A DNA stretch of 64,000 bases from Deltaproteobacteria bacterium (lineage in GTDB: Bacteria > Myxococcota_A > Polyangia > DRWM01 > JAAZOP01). Positions 7,460 through 15,743 of the stretch are shown piece after piece. The notes beneath the pieces are model-generated. The model had not been told where the DNA came from and made no database searches. It worked only from the letters and a program-made list of their open reading frames with translations. Numbering within the stretch: position 1 is the first letter of the stretch; each line of letters opens with the position of its first letter. Made by a program: the position numbers and the translations under genes. The DNA lies in the NCBI GenBank assembly GCA_016218765.1, contig JACRCZ010000153.1:42692-106691 (forward strand). The letters are read 5' to 3'.

Positions 7460-8362
7460 CTACGGCTCGACGTTCACGGCGGAGCCGGCGAAGGTGCCGG
7501 TGAGGATCCACGCTTCCTCCCCGTCCACGGTCGTGTCCGGCTCGTCGTCCCAGGGCCGGGGGCCGGTGCAGTCGTCGGGCATGTCGGCCGGCGTGCCGAC
7601 GTCCCCCGAGATCAGTCCGCAGAGCGTGATGCCGAGGCTCGGGATCGGCGTCGCCCTGGCGTCGGTCACGGTGACCCGCGACTCCAGCACGCCGTCATCG
7701 ACGCACGTGCCCTCGACCTCGTCGCACGAGCCGATGGCGAGCCGGCCCGGGGCGAAGGCGCCGTGGATCGACAGCTCGCGCAGCGGGAGCACCGTCAGCG
7801 GCTCGTCGGGCCACGTGGTGCCGCGGGCCCACAGCGCCACGTTCGCCACGGGAATGGGCGCGCCGGCCATCGCGAACTCGAGGCCGGACTCGGTCATGAC
7901 CGTCTCCGCCGCGGGGTACTCGAGCGTCAGGTAGGCGTAGGTGCACTCGCGCTCCGGCACCTTGTGGCCGGAGCCGGTCGTGACGGCGAGCGTGCCCGAG
8001 CCCAGGCCGGAGAAACGCGTCAGCCAGACGAACGACTCGGCGGCGAGCAGGTCGTTCATGAGCCCGTTGAACAGGGCGCCGGCCATCGCGGCTGGGGCCG
8101 TCATCCGGAGGTGCTGCATCCGGATCACCACCTCGGCCGGGTCCGGCACGGCCGGGCATGCTCCCGCCGGCGAGTCCGCCTCGTCGCCCGCGTCGTCCTC
8201 CCCGTCGGGCGCCGGCGCGTCGAGATCTCCCCCCGCGTCCCCGTCGGCCGTCGAGTCGGTGGACGCGTCCGCTTCCGGACCGGCGTCGCCCGCCGCGCCG
8301 TCGTCCGTACATCCCGCGGCCAGGAGTACGACCGCGACCCACCACGGCGCCTTCGACGTCAT
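7460..8362 (-). CDS. Hypothetical lipoprotein with Asp-rich tether
   Basis: A 300-residue lipoprotein. The ATG at 8362 gives a clean signal with lipobox LAAGC (Cys18), whereas the longer frame to 8593 has no signal at its start. An Asp/Ala/Gly-rich linker of about 40 residues follows, then a 240-residue globular part with four scattered Cys (CTYAY, GSCDEVEGTC, TLCGL), likely disulphides. No known domain is recognised. It is divergent from the GlyA-GcvT gene, with 139 bp between starts that must hold both promoters. Confidence 0.75.
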   Translation of the reverse strand: MTSKAPWWVAVVLLAAGCTDDGAAGDAGPEADASTDSTADGDAGGDLDAPAPDGEDDAGDEADSPAGACPAVPDPAEVVIRMQHLRMTAPAAMAGALFNGLMNDLLAAESFVWLTRFSGLGSGTLAVTTGSGHKVPERECTYAYLTLEYPAAETVMTESGLEFAMAGAPIPVANVALWARGTTWPDEPLTVLPLRELSIHGAFAPGRLAIGSCDEVEGTCVDDGVLESRVTVTDARATPIPSLGITLCGLISGDVGTPADMPDDCTGPRPWDDEPDTTVDGEEAWILTGTFAGSAVNVEP

Positions 8363-8501
8363 CGAGGAAGCCCCCTTCTCTCCCCGCCCTGCCGGCAGAT
8401 TACCACCGCCCGGCGCCGGCGTCGAACCCCGCGAACGCTTGATCCCGCCGCACGACCCGACCATATTCCCGGTCGGCTCGAGGGGGACGGGAGGTACCGT
8501 C

Positions 8502-11500
8502 ATGAGCGGCACTCTGTTGCAGGGAACGCTGCGCGAGATCGATCCCAGGCTGTCCGACCTGTTCGACATCGAGTCGGCGCGGCAGGAGCGCAAGCTGATC
8601 CTGATCGCCTCGGAGTCGATGTGCCCGGACGCGGTGCGCGAGGCGCTGGCCAGCGAGTTCGGGCACCTCTACGCCGAAGGCTACCCCTCGATGAAGATGT
8701 GCGCCGAGGACGAGACGAGGCTCTGCGATCACGCCGAGCAGCTCTCGTACATCCGCCGCTATTCGGACCGGCGCTACTACAAGGGCGTGGAGCTGGTCGA
8801 CTTCGTCGAGTCGCTGGCACGGCGGCGGATGGCCGAGGCGTTCGCCACGCCCGACGTCCCGGCAGCGTCGATCCACGCCAACGTGCAGCCGCTCTCGGGC
8901 GCCGCCGCGAACAACGCCGTGTACAACGCCTTCGCCTCGCCCGGCGACGTCGTGATGGGCATGAGCCTCCAGAGCGGCGGGCACCTCACGCACGGCAGCC
9001 CGGTCAACCGCTCGGGCCGCACCCACCGCATCGTCTCCTACACCGTCGGGCCGGACGGGCGCCTGGACTACGCCGCGATCCGCAAGCTGGCGCTGGCGGC
9101 GAGACCGAAGATCCTGATCGGCGGGTTCTCGGCGTATCCCTGGGACATCGATTGGGCCGAGTTCCGGAAGATCGCGGACGAGGCGGGGGCCATCCTGCTG
9201 GCGGACATCGCGCACACCGCGGGGCTCGTCGCCGCGGGCGTCGTCCGCTCGCCGCTGGGCCACGCGCATGTCGTCTCGTTCACGACGCACAAGTCGTTCT
9301 GCGGCCCCCGCGGCGCCTGCCTGCTCTCCACGCACCCCGAAATCGCCCGCAAGCTCGACGTCGGCGTGTTCCCGGGCGAGCAGGGCGGGCCGCACGTGCA
9401 CCAGATCGCCGGCAAGGCCGTTGCGGCGAAGCTCGCGGCGACTCCCCCGTTCCACGCCCTGATGCGGCGCGTCGCCGAGAACGCGAAAGCCCTCGCCGCC
9501 GGCCTGGTCGAGGAAGGCCTCGCTCTCGCCTACGGCGGCACCGACACCCACCTCGTGCTGGTCGATCTGAAAAAGCTGCCGTCGCCGACCGGAACGGTGC
9601 TCTCCGGCGAAACCGCGTCGCGGATCCTCGACCTGGTCGGACTGACCTGCAACAAGAACACCATCCAGGGCGACACCAGCGCCGTGCACCCCACCGCCGT
9701 GCGCTTCGGCACCGTCTGGGCCAGCCAGCGCGGCCTCGGCCCGGCCGACATGACCACCGTGGCGCGCATCGCCGCCCGCGTGCTCCGGGCCATCCACCCC
9801 TACCACTACCTCGGCGGCGCCTCCCCCATCGGCCGCGGCAAGATCGACCTGGAGGTACTGGAAACCGCGCGCCGCGAGGTCGACGACCTGCTGGCCCATT
9901 TCCCGACCGCCGCCCCCGCCCCCGCCCTCGGCTATCCCTACCTGCTGGAGCCTCGCGTCGAGAAGCCGGCGACCCAGGCACGCCTGGAGGTCTCGGGGGC
10001 GAGGGCGCCGCATCTCCTGGACGGAGCGTGCACGGCGGACGTGCGCAGCGTCGAGGTCGGGGGCGCGGTGGAGACGCTGTTGCTCGATCGCAAGGGCACG
10101 GCGCTGGCGGCCGGCACGGTGACGCGCACGGCGCCGCGACCGGACGGGGCGCCGCGCTTCGAGCTGGACCTCGCGGGGCCGGCCGCGGGGAACGCGGCGG
10201 CCTGGCTGCGCGCGCTGTCCGACGGCTACGTGCTGCACGATGACGACCTGCTGCTGAAGGTCGAGGGTCCGGCCAAGGTGGTGGAGCTGGAGGCCGGTCC
10301 GGGGGCGGCGCCGAAGGGGCCGCCGGGCGAGGTGACGTTCAGCGACAAGCGGATCTTCGCGGGGAAGCCGTACTTCATCGGACGGCGCGCGATGCGCCGC
10401 TCGGGCGAGTGGCTGGCGCCGGGGCGCGAGGCGTTCCGCTGGACGCCGCCCGCGGCGGAGCCGCGGAAGACGTGCCTGTACGAGGAGCACCTCAAGCGGG
10501 CCAACAAACGGATGATCGTCCCCTTCGCGGGCTGGATGATGCCGGTGTGGTTCCAGGGGATCGCACAGGAGCACGAGGCGGTGCGGACGCGCGCCGGCCT
10601 GTTCGACGTCTCGCACATGGGGACGATGGAGCTCGAGGGGCCGGACGCCGAGCGTTTCCTGGACCTGGTGACGGTGAACTACGTGGCGATGCTGCGCATC
10701 GGCCAGGCGCACTACAGCTACCTGCTCGACCCCGACGGGCGCGTGATCGACGACATCCTCGTCTACCGGCGCGGCGACGAGAAGTTCTTCGTCGTGGTCA
10801 ACGCGGCGAACGCGGAGGAGGACGAGGCGTGGCTGCGGGCCGCGGCGTCCGGGAAGTTCCTGCTCGACCGCAAGGACCCGGGGCTGGAGCCGCCGCGGCG
10901 GCTGGTGATCCGGAACCTCAAGGAACTGTCGAGCGGCGACGACCGGCGGGTGGACCTGGCGTTGCAGGGTCCGTCGGCGCTGCCGACGCTGCTGGCGCTG
11001 GCGGGGCCGGGGAAGTTCGCGGGGCGGATCGAGCGGCTGGGCCGGTTCGAGTTCAGCGAAGGGCTCCTGGACGGGGTGCCGGCGATCGTCTCGCGCACCG
11101 GCTACACGGGGGAGGACGTCGGGTTCGAGCTGTACCTGCACCCGGACGCGGCGCCGCGGATCTGGAACCTGCTCCTGGAGAAGGGCGCACCGCTGGGCGT
11201 CGTGCCCGCGGGACTGGGCGCTCGCGACTCGACGCGCACCGAGGCGGGTCTGCCGCTGCACGGGCACGAGCTGGCGGGCGGGAACGCGGTGAACCCGGTC
11301 GAGGCGGGCTACGGCTCATTCGTGCGGCTGCACAAGCCGTTCTTCGTCGGGCGCGAGCAGATGGTCGAGGCGGCGACGAAGCCGCGGCGGGTGATCGTCC
11401 GGTTCCGGGTTGGCGAGCAGGGCGGGAAGATGATCCGCCCCGGCAACGTGGTGGTCGACGGGCGGCGCGGCGACTTCGCGGGCACCGTGACCTCCTGCAC

Positions 11501-11738
11501 CGCGGTCGACGGCTACCAGTACGGGATGGCGCTCGTCGATCCCTCCCTCGCGGCCCCGGGCACGAAGCTCTCGGTCTTCGCCATGTCCGAGAAGGACAAG
11601 ATGCCCCCGTGCAAGACGCTGGCCGAGCTGCGACCCGGGGATCGCGTCGTCGTTCCCCGCGACGCCGTCGTCGTCACGCGCTTCGCGGCGCGCGACGCCG
11701 CGACCGGGAAGCTGACGTACGACCGCACGGCCGTGTAG
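8502..11738 (+). CDS. Serine hydroxymethyltransferase-aminomethyltransferase (GlyA-GcvT) fusion
   Basis: A 1078-residue cytoplasmic fusion; the ATG at 8502 has GGGAGG upstream. Residues 1-470 are serine hydroxymethyltransferase: ILIASESM, YAEGYPSMKMCAEDE, HANVQPLSG, and the PLP lysine in SFTTHKSFCGPRGA (Lys264). Residues about 655-1078 are the glycine-cleavage T-protein: RMIVPFAGWMMPVWFQGI, LFDVSHMGTMELEGPDA, GYTGEDVGFELYL, and HKPFFVGREQMV. About 180 residues link them and include KPYFIGRRAMRRSG, which looks like a second T-protein C-terminal strand. Both halves handle 5,10-methylene-tetrahydrofolate, so the fusion could channel one-carbon units between glycine cleavage and serine synthesis. 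No gcvH or gcvP is present in the window. Both active sites look intact. Confidence 0.93.
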   Translation: MSGTLLQGTLREIDPRLSDLFDIESARQERKLILIASESMCPDAVREALASEFGHLYAEGYPSMKMCAEDETRLCDHAEQLSYIRRYSDRRYYKGVELVDFVESLARRRMAEAFATPDVPAASIHANVQPLSGAAANNAVYNAFASPGDVVMGMSLQSGGHLTHGSPVNRSGRTHRIVSYTVGPDGRLDYAAIRKLALAARPKILIGGFSAYPWDIDWAEFRKIADEAGAILLADIAHTAGLVAAGVVRSPLGHAHVVSFTTHKSFCGPRGACLLSTHPEIARKLDVGVFPGEQGGPHVHQIAGKAVAAKLAATPPFHALMRRVAENAKALAAGLVEEGLALAYGGTDTHLVLVDLKKLPSPTGTVLSGETASRILDLVGLTCNKNTIQGDTSAVHPTAVRFGTVWASQRGLGPADMTTVARIAARVLRAIHPYHYLGGASPIGRGKIDLEVLETARREVDDLLAHFPTAAPAPALGYPYLLEPRVEKPATQARLEVSGARAPHLLDGACTADVRSVEVGGAVETLLLDRKGTALAAGTVTRTAPRPDGAPRFELDLAGPAAGNAAAWLRALSDGYVLHDDDLLLKVEGPAKVVELEAGPGAAPKGPPGEVTFSDKRIFAGKPYFIGRRAMRRSGEWLAPGREAFRWTPPAAEPRKTCLYEEHLKRANKRMIVPFAGWMMPVWFQGIAQEHEAVRTRAGLFDVSHMGTMELEGPDAERFLDLVTVNYVAMLRIGQAHYSYLLDPDGRVIDDILVYRRGDEKFFVVVNAANAEEDEAWLRAAASGKFLLDRKDPGLEPPRRLVIRNLKELSSGDDRRVDLALQGPSALPTLLALAGPGKFAGRIERLGRFEFSEGLLDGVPAIVSRTGYTGEDVGFELYLHPDAAPRIWNLLLEKGAPLGVVPAGLGARDSTRTEAGLPLHGHELAGGNAVNPVEAGYGSFVRLHKPFFVGREQMVEAATKPRRVIVRFRVGEQGGKMIRPGNVVVDGRRGDFAGTVTSCTAVDGYQYGMALVDPSLAAPGTKLSVFAMSEKDKMPPCKTLAELRPGDRVVVPRDAVVVTRFAARDAATGKLTYDRTAV

Positions 11739-11771
11739 AAGGGGTGCCAGGAGGTCCCTCTGGCCCGTGTA

Positions 11772-11829
11772 CCGAACCGCGGGCTTCGGCCCTGCGGGTG
11801 CCAGCCGCGCCCTGCAGGGCGCGGTTCGG
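11772..11829. repeat. REP-like bipartite palindrome, copy 1
   Basis: The outer arms are CCGAACCGCG and CGCGGTTCGG. Inside are two smaller hairpins around GGGCTTCGGCCCTGCGG and GCGCCCTGCAGGGCGC. The same design occurs at 20287-20355, and half of it at 31140-31206. It lies between convergent genes, where it could also act as a bidirectional terminator. Confidence 0.75.
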
Positions 11830-11862
11830 ATCGGGGGTGCGGCGAAGGACTCGGGCTGCCGC

Positions 11863-12900
11863 TCAGTCGGCGGGCGGCGGCTCCGCGGCCGGCGGCTCCT
11901 CGTCGCGTTCCAGGACGTAGAGGTGGCAGTCGTCCCAGCCGGTGACGTAGACGCGGCGGCCGTCGGCGGTGGCGTCCAGGCCGCAGGGTTTCTCGATGCC
12001 CTCGATCGTGAAGTCGCGCGCCGTCCCGTCCTCCGTGTCGATGACCACCATCTCGTGGGCGCCGTAGGCGGCCGAGAAGATCCAGCGGCCGTCGGCGCTG
12101 ACGTCGATCGTCTTCGGGCTGTAGCCCCCGGCCCACCGCTGCAGCACCTCGCCGGTCGCGACGTCGACCTGGAACACCGCGGCGGACACCTGCGCGGAGA
12201 CGTAGAAGAACCGCTGGTCCGGCGAGACGATCACGTGCCGCGGGTAGCGCCCGCACGGCACTTCGTCGCGGATCTCGTCGAACGTGCTCGTGTCGAAGAA
12301 CGACAGCGTGTGGTCCGCGTGGTTGCCCACGACCAGCACGCCGCCCGACGAGACCGCGATGCCGCGCGGATGATGCCCCACCCGCAGCCGCCGGACCTCG
12401 ACCCGCTCGATGAGGTCGACCACCGAGACGTCGTCGCTCGACCAGTTCGACACGTACAGCGTACGCTCGTCCGCCGAGATGGCCATCGTCTTGGGATTGG
12501 CACCGACCTCGATTTCGGCCACGACCGTGCTCGTCGCCAGGTCGATCACCTCGACCATCCCGCGGCGGAAGTTCGAGACGTACAGCGTGGACCCGTCGCG
12601 GGTGATCACCATTTCCACGCCGTTCCCCTCGAACTCGATGACGCCCGTCTCCTCCATCGTGTCGGTGCGGTAGATCCCCACGTTCTTGGCGTCGCGCCGG
12701 CCGAAGTTGGTGACGTACGCCGTCGCCTCGTCGGGCGAGAGCAGCACCGCCTTCGGCATGGAGTAGGTCTCCGCGGTATCGACCACCCGGTACCGCGCGG
12801 CGCGCGCGGCCGCGGGCGGCGCGCACAGCATCGCGACCGCGCAGGCCAGGAACGGCGCCCCCGCGCGCACGGTCCCGCCTAGCCTCCGCAGCTCGAGCAT
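11863..12900 (-). CDS. Exported YVTN-type beta-propeller protein
   Basis: A 345-residue protein with a signal peptide (hydrophobic FLACAVAMLCAPP, cut near AAARA) and roughly seven 40-45-residue propeller blades. Each blade carries variants of YVTNFG, LYVSNFRRG, LYVSNWSS, FYVSAQVS or VYVTGW, the hallmark of YVTN/YncE-like propellers. These often bind partners or ligands in the periplasm. It ends in a Glu/Pro-rich tail. The ATG at 12900 overlaps the 3' end of the FmdB gene by 22 bp; a GTG at 12870 would also keep the signal sequence and avoid the overlap. It is co-oriented with FmdB and so probably co-transcribed. Confidence 0.8.
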   Translation of the reverse strand: MLELRRLGGTVRAGAPFLACAVAMLCAPPAAARAARYRVVDTAETYSMPKAVLLSPDEATAYVTNFGRRDAKNVGIYRTDTMEETGVIEFEGNGVEMVITRDGSTLYVSNFRRGMVEVIDLATSTVVAEIEVGANPKTMAISADERTLYVSNWSSDDVSVVDLIERVEVRRLRVGHHPRGIAVSSGGVLVVGNHADHTLSFFDTSTFDEIRDEVPCGRYPRHVIVSPDQRFFYVSAQVSAAVFQVDVATGEVLQRWAGGYSPKTIDVSADGRWIFSAAYGAHEMVVIDTEDGTARDFTIEGIEKPCGLDATADGRRVYVTGWDDCHLYVLERDEEPPAAEPPPAD

Positions 12901-13115
12901 CCCGAAGGTCCGGGACGACACGTCGAGCACGCCGAGCCTCCCCCGCCGGCGGTCGTGCGCATCGAGCCGCCCTCGCACTTGAAGGCGAACTTCGACAGCT
13001 TCCGGACGACGTCGCTCTTGCCGCACTTCGGACACTCGACCCGCTCCTCCGCGTTGCGCACCAACTCCTCGAACTCCTTGCCGCAACCGCAACACTCGTA
13101 CTCGTACAACGGCAT
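12879..13115 (-). CDS. FmdB-family zinc-ribbon protein
   Basis: A 78-residue protein starting MPLYEYECCGCGKEFEEL, the canonical opening of the FmdB/CxxC_CxxC_SSSS family, with CxxC knuckles near residues 8-11 and 28-31 (CPKCGKSD). It should bind one zinc. The C-terminus is Gly/Ser/Cys-rich (CSTC, CSSCGG), as is usual in the family. The long upstream frame reads through the repeat region and is not coding. FmdB-like proteins are proposed regulators, but the role is unproven. Confidence 0.9.
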   Translation of the reverse strand: MPLYEYECCGCGKEFEELVRNAEERVECPKCGKSDVVRKLSKFAFKCEGGSMRTTAGGGGSACSTCRPGPSGCSSCGG

Positions 13116-13198
13116 CGCCCAACCTCCGGCCCCAGCGCACGCAACATAGAACCGGGGGGAGCGGCGGGCAAGTAGACGGGTGAATGCCGGGCGGCATT

Positions 13199-13254
13199 CT
13201 GGTGGGTTGATCGGGACGAGTTGTTGGTGGGTCGATCGGGTCGTGTCGTTGGTC
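13199..13254. repeat. GTTGGTGGGTCGATCGGG-type dispersed repeat, copy 2
   Basis: Contains GGTGGGTTGATCGGGACGAG followed by TTGTTGGTGGGTCGATCGGG. It matches the words at 350-408 and again precedes a plus-strand TPR gene. It lies between the divergent FmdB and TPR lipoprotein genes. Confidence 0.6.
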
Positions 13255-13356
13255 CGGAGGTGCAGGGAGAATCCGTGAGGGGGGCGCAACGATCGGGGGC
13301 GAGGGCGCGATGGAGGGGGCGCCGCGGAACACGGGCGCGGCGCGGGAGGCGGGGCG

Positions 13357-14343
13357 ATGGCTGGGCGAACGGTTTCCCCCGCGGGGCGGGCATCGATGTT
13401 GCGGGTTGCGTCGGTGCTCGCCCCGCTCCTCCCCGCCTGCTTCGCGGGCTACTCGCTGCACGAGAGCGCCGTGCGGCACAACGACCAGGGGATCACGCGG
13501 CTGGCGGAAGGCGACCTGGAGGGCGCGGCCGCCGCCTTCCGCCTGGCGCTGGAGTACAACAACCGCTTCTCCGAGCCGTACAACAACCTGGCGCTGGTGG
13601 AGATCCGGCGCGGGAACCTGGACGAGGCGGAGGAGCTGCTGCGGCGGGCGTTGCTGCTCTGCGAGGACTTCGCGGAGGCTTGGACCAACCTCGGGTACGT
13701 CCGGCTGCGGCGCGGCGACGCGGCGGAAGCGGTCGCCGCGTTCGAGGAGTCCATCGCGATCGATCCGGGGCAGCTCGACGCGCGCTACGACCTGATCCTG
13801 GCGTTGTCGGAGCTGGGCGACCTGGACGAGGCGTGGGAGCAGGTCCTGCGCCTGGACGTGGCGACGCCCGACGACCCGGCCGCCCAGGGCCTGGCGGCCT
13901 GGATCGCCTCGCGGCTGTTGCGGCACGACGAGGCGCTGGGCTGGGCGACGCGCGCCCTGGCCGCGAACCCGGCGGAGCCGCTCGCCAACCTGGCGGCCGG
14001 CGTCGCGCTCCTGGAGCGCGGCGCGGCGGACGAGGCCGAGACGTTCCTGCGTGCGGCTCAGGCGAGCGATCTGGGTCCGGCCGCGTCCATGTCGCTGGGT
14101 CTGGCGCTGCTGCGCCTCGCCCGCTGGGCCGAGTCCCGTGCGGCGTTCGCCGCGGCGCTCGAGGTCTCCCCCGACCTGCTCCCCGCGCTGGTCGGCGCGG
14201 GGACCGCGGCGGCCGGGGAGGGCGACCTCGCCGCCGCCCACGCCGCCCTCTCGCGTGCCCTGGAGCTGGACGCGGCGAGCGGCGGCCTGGACCCCGCGAC
14301 CCGAACGGCGGCGGAGGAACTCCTGGCGTCGCTGGGGGAGTAG
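13357..14343 (+). CDS. TPR lipoprotein
   Basis: A 328-residue protein with a lipoprotein-like signal (SVLAPLLPAC, Cys28 from this start). GGAGG about 8 nt upstream supports the ATG at 13357; the ATG at 13396 would give a shorter, more typical signal. The rest is about eight TPR units, for example GDLEGAAAAFRLALEYNNRF, GNLDEAEELLRRALLLCEDF and GDAAEAVAAFEESIAIDPG. It probably forms a superhelical scaffold in the envelope, as PilF/PilW-like and Bam-associated TPR lipoproteins do, but no specific partner can be named. Confidence 0.82.
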   Translation: MAGRTVSPAGRASMLRVASVLAPLLPACFAGYSLHESAVRHNDQGITRLAEGDLEGAAAAFRLALEYNNRFSEPYNNLALVEIRRGNLDEAEELLRRALLLCEDFAEAWTNLGYVRLRRGDAAEAVAAFEESIAIDPGQLDARYDLILALSELGDLDEAWEQVLRLDVATPDDPAAQGLAAWIASRLLRHDEALGWATRALAANPAEPLANLAAGVALLERGAADEAETFLRAAQASDLGPAASMSLGLALLRLARWAESRAAFAAALEVSPDLLPALVGAGTAAAGEGDLAAAHAALSRALELDAASGGLDPATRTAAEELLASLGE

Positions 14344-14345
14344 AT

Positions 14346-14472
14346 CCGGGTGATCCTTCCCCTTTGCGTCCTTCGCGTCCCTTTGCGTCCTTTGCGCGAA
14401 CTCCGGATCCCCCTTCCCCCGTCTTCGCGCCCTCTGTTCCTTCGCGCCCTCTGCGCGAATTCGGAGCGCCTT
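14346..14472. repeat. CTTTGCGTCC / CTCTGCGC low-complexity repeat tract
   Basis: The spacer is made of imperfect repeats of CCTTTGCGTCCTTCGCG and TTCGCGCCCTCTG. A related tract (CTCTGCGTCTCTGCACCTC) lies at 24716-24757. Both sit just after stop codons. No gene is seen here. Confidence 0.6.
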
Positions 14473-14549
14473 GTCCCCCGCGGCCTTCCGGCGTAGATTT
14501 CCGGCGGCGGGTGGTGTCCGGGGCGGGCACCCGCGCGGAGTCCGGCATC

Positions 14550-15743
14550 ATGAAGTCGTGGCGATCGCGGATCGGCTCCGTGTGCCTCCTCCCGGCCGCG
14601 GCGGCGCTCCTCGCCGGCGCCTGCCTGCAGGACGAAGAACCGCTGGGGACCGCGCGGTACGGCCTCCGGTACCTCGACCGCGAGGAAGCCGAGTTCCTCC
14701 GCCTGATCAACAACTACCGGCTGGAGAACGGCCTGGGTACGCTGACCTCGTCGGCGACGATCAACGAGGTCGCCTACGACTTCTCGGTGGACATGGGGAC
14801 GCGCGCCTTCTTCGACCACGTCGACCCCGACGGCGTCGACCCCTTCCAGCGCATGTGCGCGGGCGGCTACGAGCCGGCCTGCGCGGGCTCGACGGCGATG
14901 GGCGAGAACCTCTACGCCGGAAGCCCCAGCGCGGCCGAGGCGTTCGACGCCTGGCGGCATTCGCCGGGCCACGACGCCAACATGCGCGAGCCGGCGTACG
15001 TCGCGATCGGCATCGGCCGCGCCGAGGTCCCGGGCTCGCCCTTCGGGTGGTACTGGACCAACGACTTCGCGGGCATCCTCGACCTCGACGGCTGCGCCTG
15101 CGCCAACGGCGCGACCGACCCGTGCGCGACCCCGTCGTGCGGCGCCGGGGTGCGAGAGTGCGACGACCACTGCCAGTGGAACGAGTGCCACGTGCCGTCG
15201 GCGGGCGAGGAGATCTGCGACGGGTACGACAACGACTGCGACGGCGACGTGGACGAAGGCGTCTGCGGGTCGTGCGTGCCGACGGCCGAGGCGTGCGACG
15301 GGGAAGACAACGACTGCGACGACGTGGTCGACGAGAACCGCGTGTGCGGTCCGGAGTGCGAGCCGGCGGGGACGTCGGAAGCGTGCAACGGGAACGACGA
15401 CGACTGCAACGGGGTGGTCGACGAGGGGTGTGCCTGCCCCGCGGGGACGCCGTCGCGGCAGTGCGGCGTGGACGCCGGTCGCTGCTCGCTGGGCGAGCAG
15501 ACGTGCGCCGGCGGCTCGTGGAGCGCCTGCGCCGGCGCGACGCTGCCGCGGGTCGAGCTGTGCGACGGCGTGGACAACGACTGCGACGGGTCGACGGACG
15601 AGCAGGCGTGCGACGTGGTGGGCGGGGGCGACGAGGGTTGCGGCTGCGCGGTCGCGTCCCCGTCGCCGGGTCCGGCGGTCCTGGCGCTGCTCGTCGCGGG
15701 ACTCGCGGCGGCGCGCCGCCGCCGGGCGGGAGGTGGACGCTGA
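14550..15743 (+). CDS. CAP/SCP-domain protein with MopE-like repeats and MYXO-CTERM tail
   Basis: A 397-residue secreted protein. The signal ends in a lipobox-like LAGAC (Cys25). Residues about 43-175 are a CAP/SCP (PR-1) domain: EEAEFLRLINNYR, DFSVDMGTRAFFDHVDP, GENLYAGSPSAAEAFDAWRH, and SPGHDANM. Residues 205-355 carry repeated ICDGYDNDCDGDVDEG / ACDGEDNDCDDVVDE motifs, as in the metal-associated repeats of Myxococcota. The tail is GCGC, a 20-residue hydrophobic segment and RRRR, the MYXO-CTERM sorting signal read by the myxosortase system. A protein with both a lipobox and MYXO-CTERM is unusual; one of the two may be incidental. The stop overlaps the next start (TGATG). Confidence 0.9.
   Translation: MKSWRSRIGSVCLLPAAAALLAGACLQDEEPLGTARYGLRYLDREEAEFLRLINNYRLENGLGTLTSSATINEVAYDFSVDMGTRAFFDHVDPDGVDPFQRMCAGGYEPACAGSTAMGENLYAGSPSAAEAFDAWRHSPGHDANMREPAYVAIGIGRAEVPGSPFGWYWTNDFAGILDLDGCACANGATDPCATPSCGAGVRECDDHCQWNECHVPSAGEEICDGYDNDCDGDVDEGVCGSCVPTAEACDGEDNDCDDVVDENRVCGPECEPAGTSEACNGNDDDCNGVVDEGCACPAGTPSRQCGVDAGRCSLGEQTCAGGSWSACAGATLPRVELCDGVDNDCDGSTDEQACDVVGGGDEGCGCAVASPSPGPAVLALLVAGLAAARRRRAGGGR

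Noticed and set aside
4269..7511. Very long antisense frame opposite the phosphatase and translocator-like genes
   Set aside because: It is Arg/Pro/Ala-rich, crosses several genes with good SDs and motifs, and is the usual high-GC shadow.
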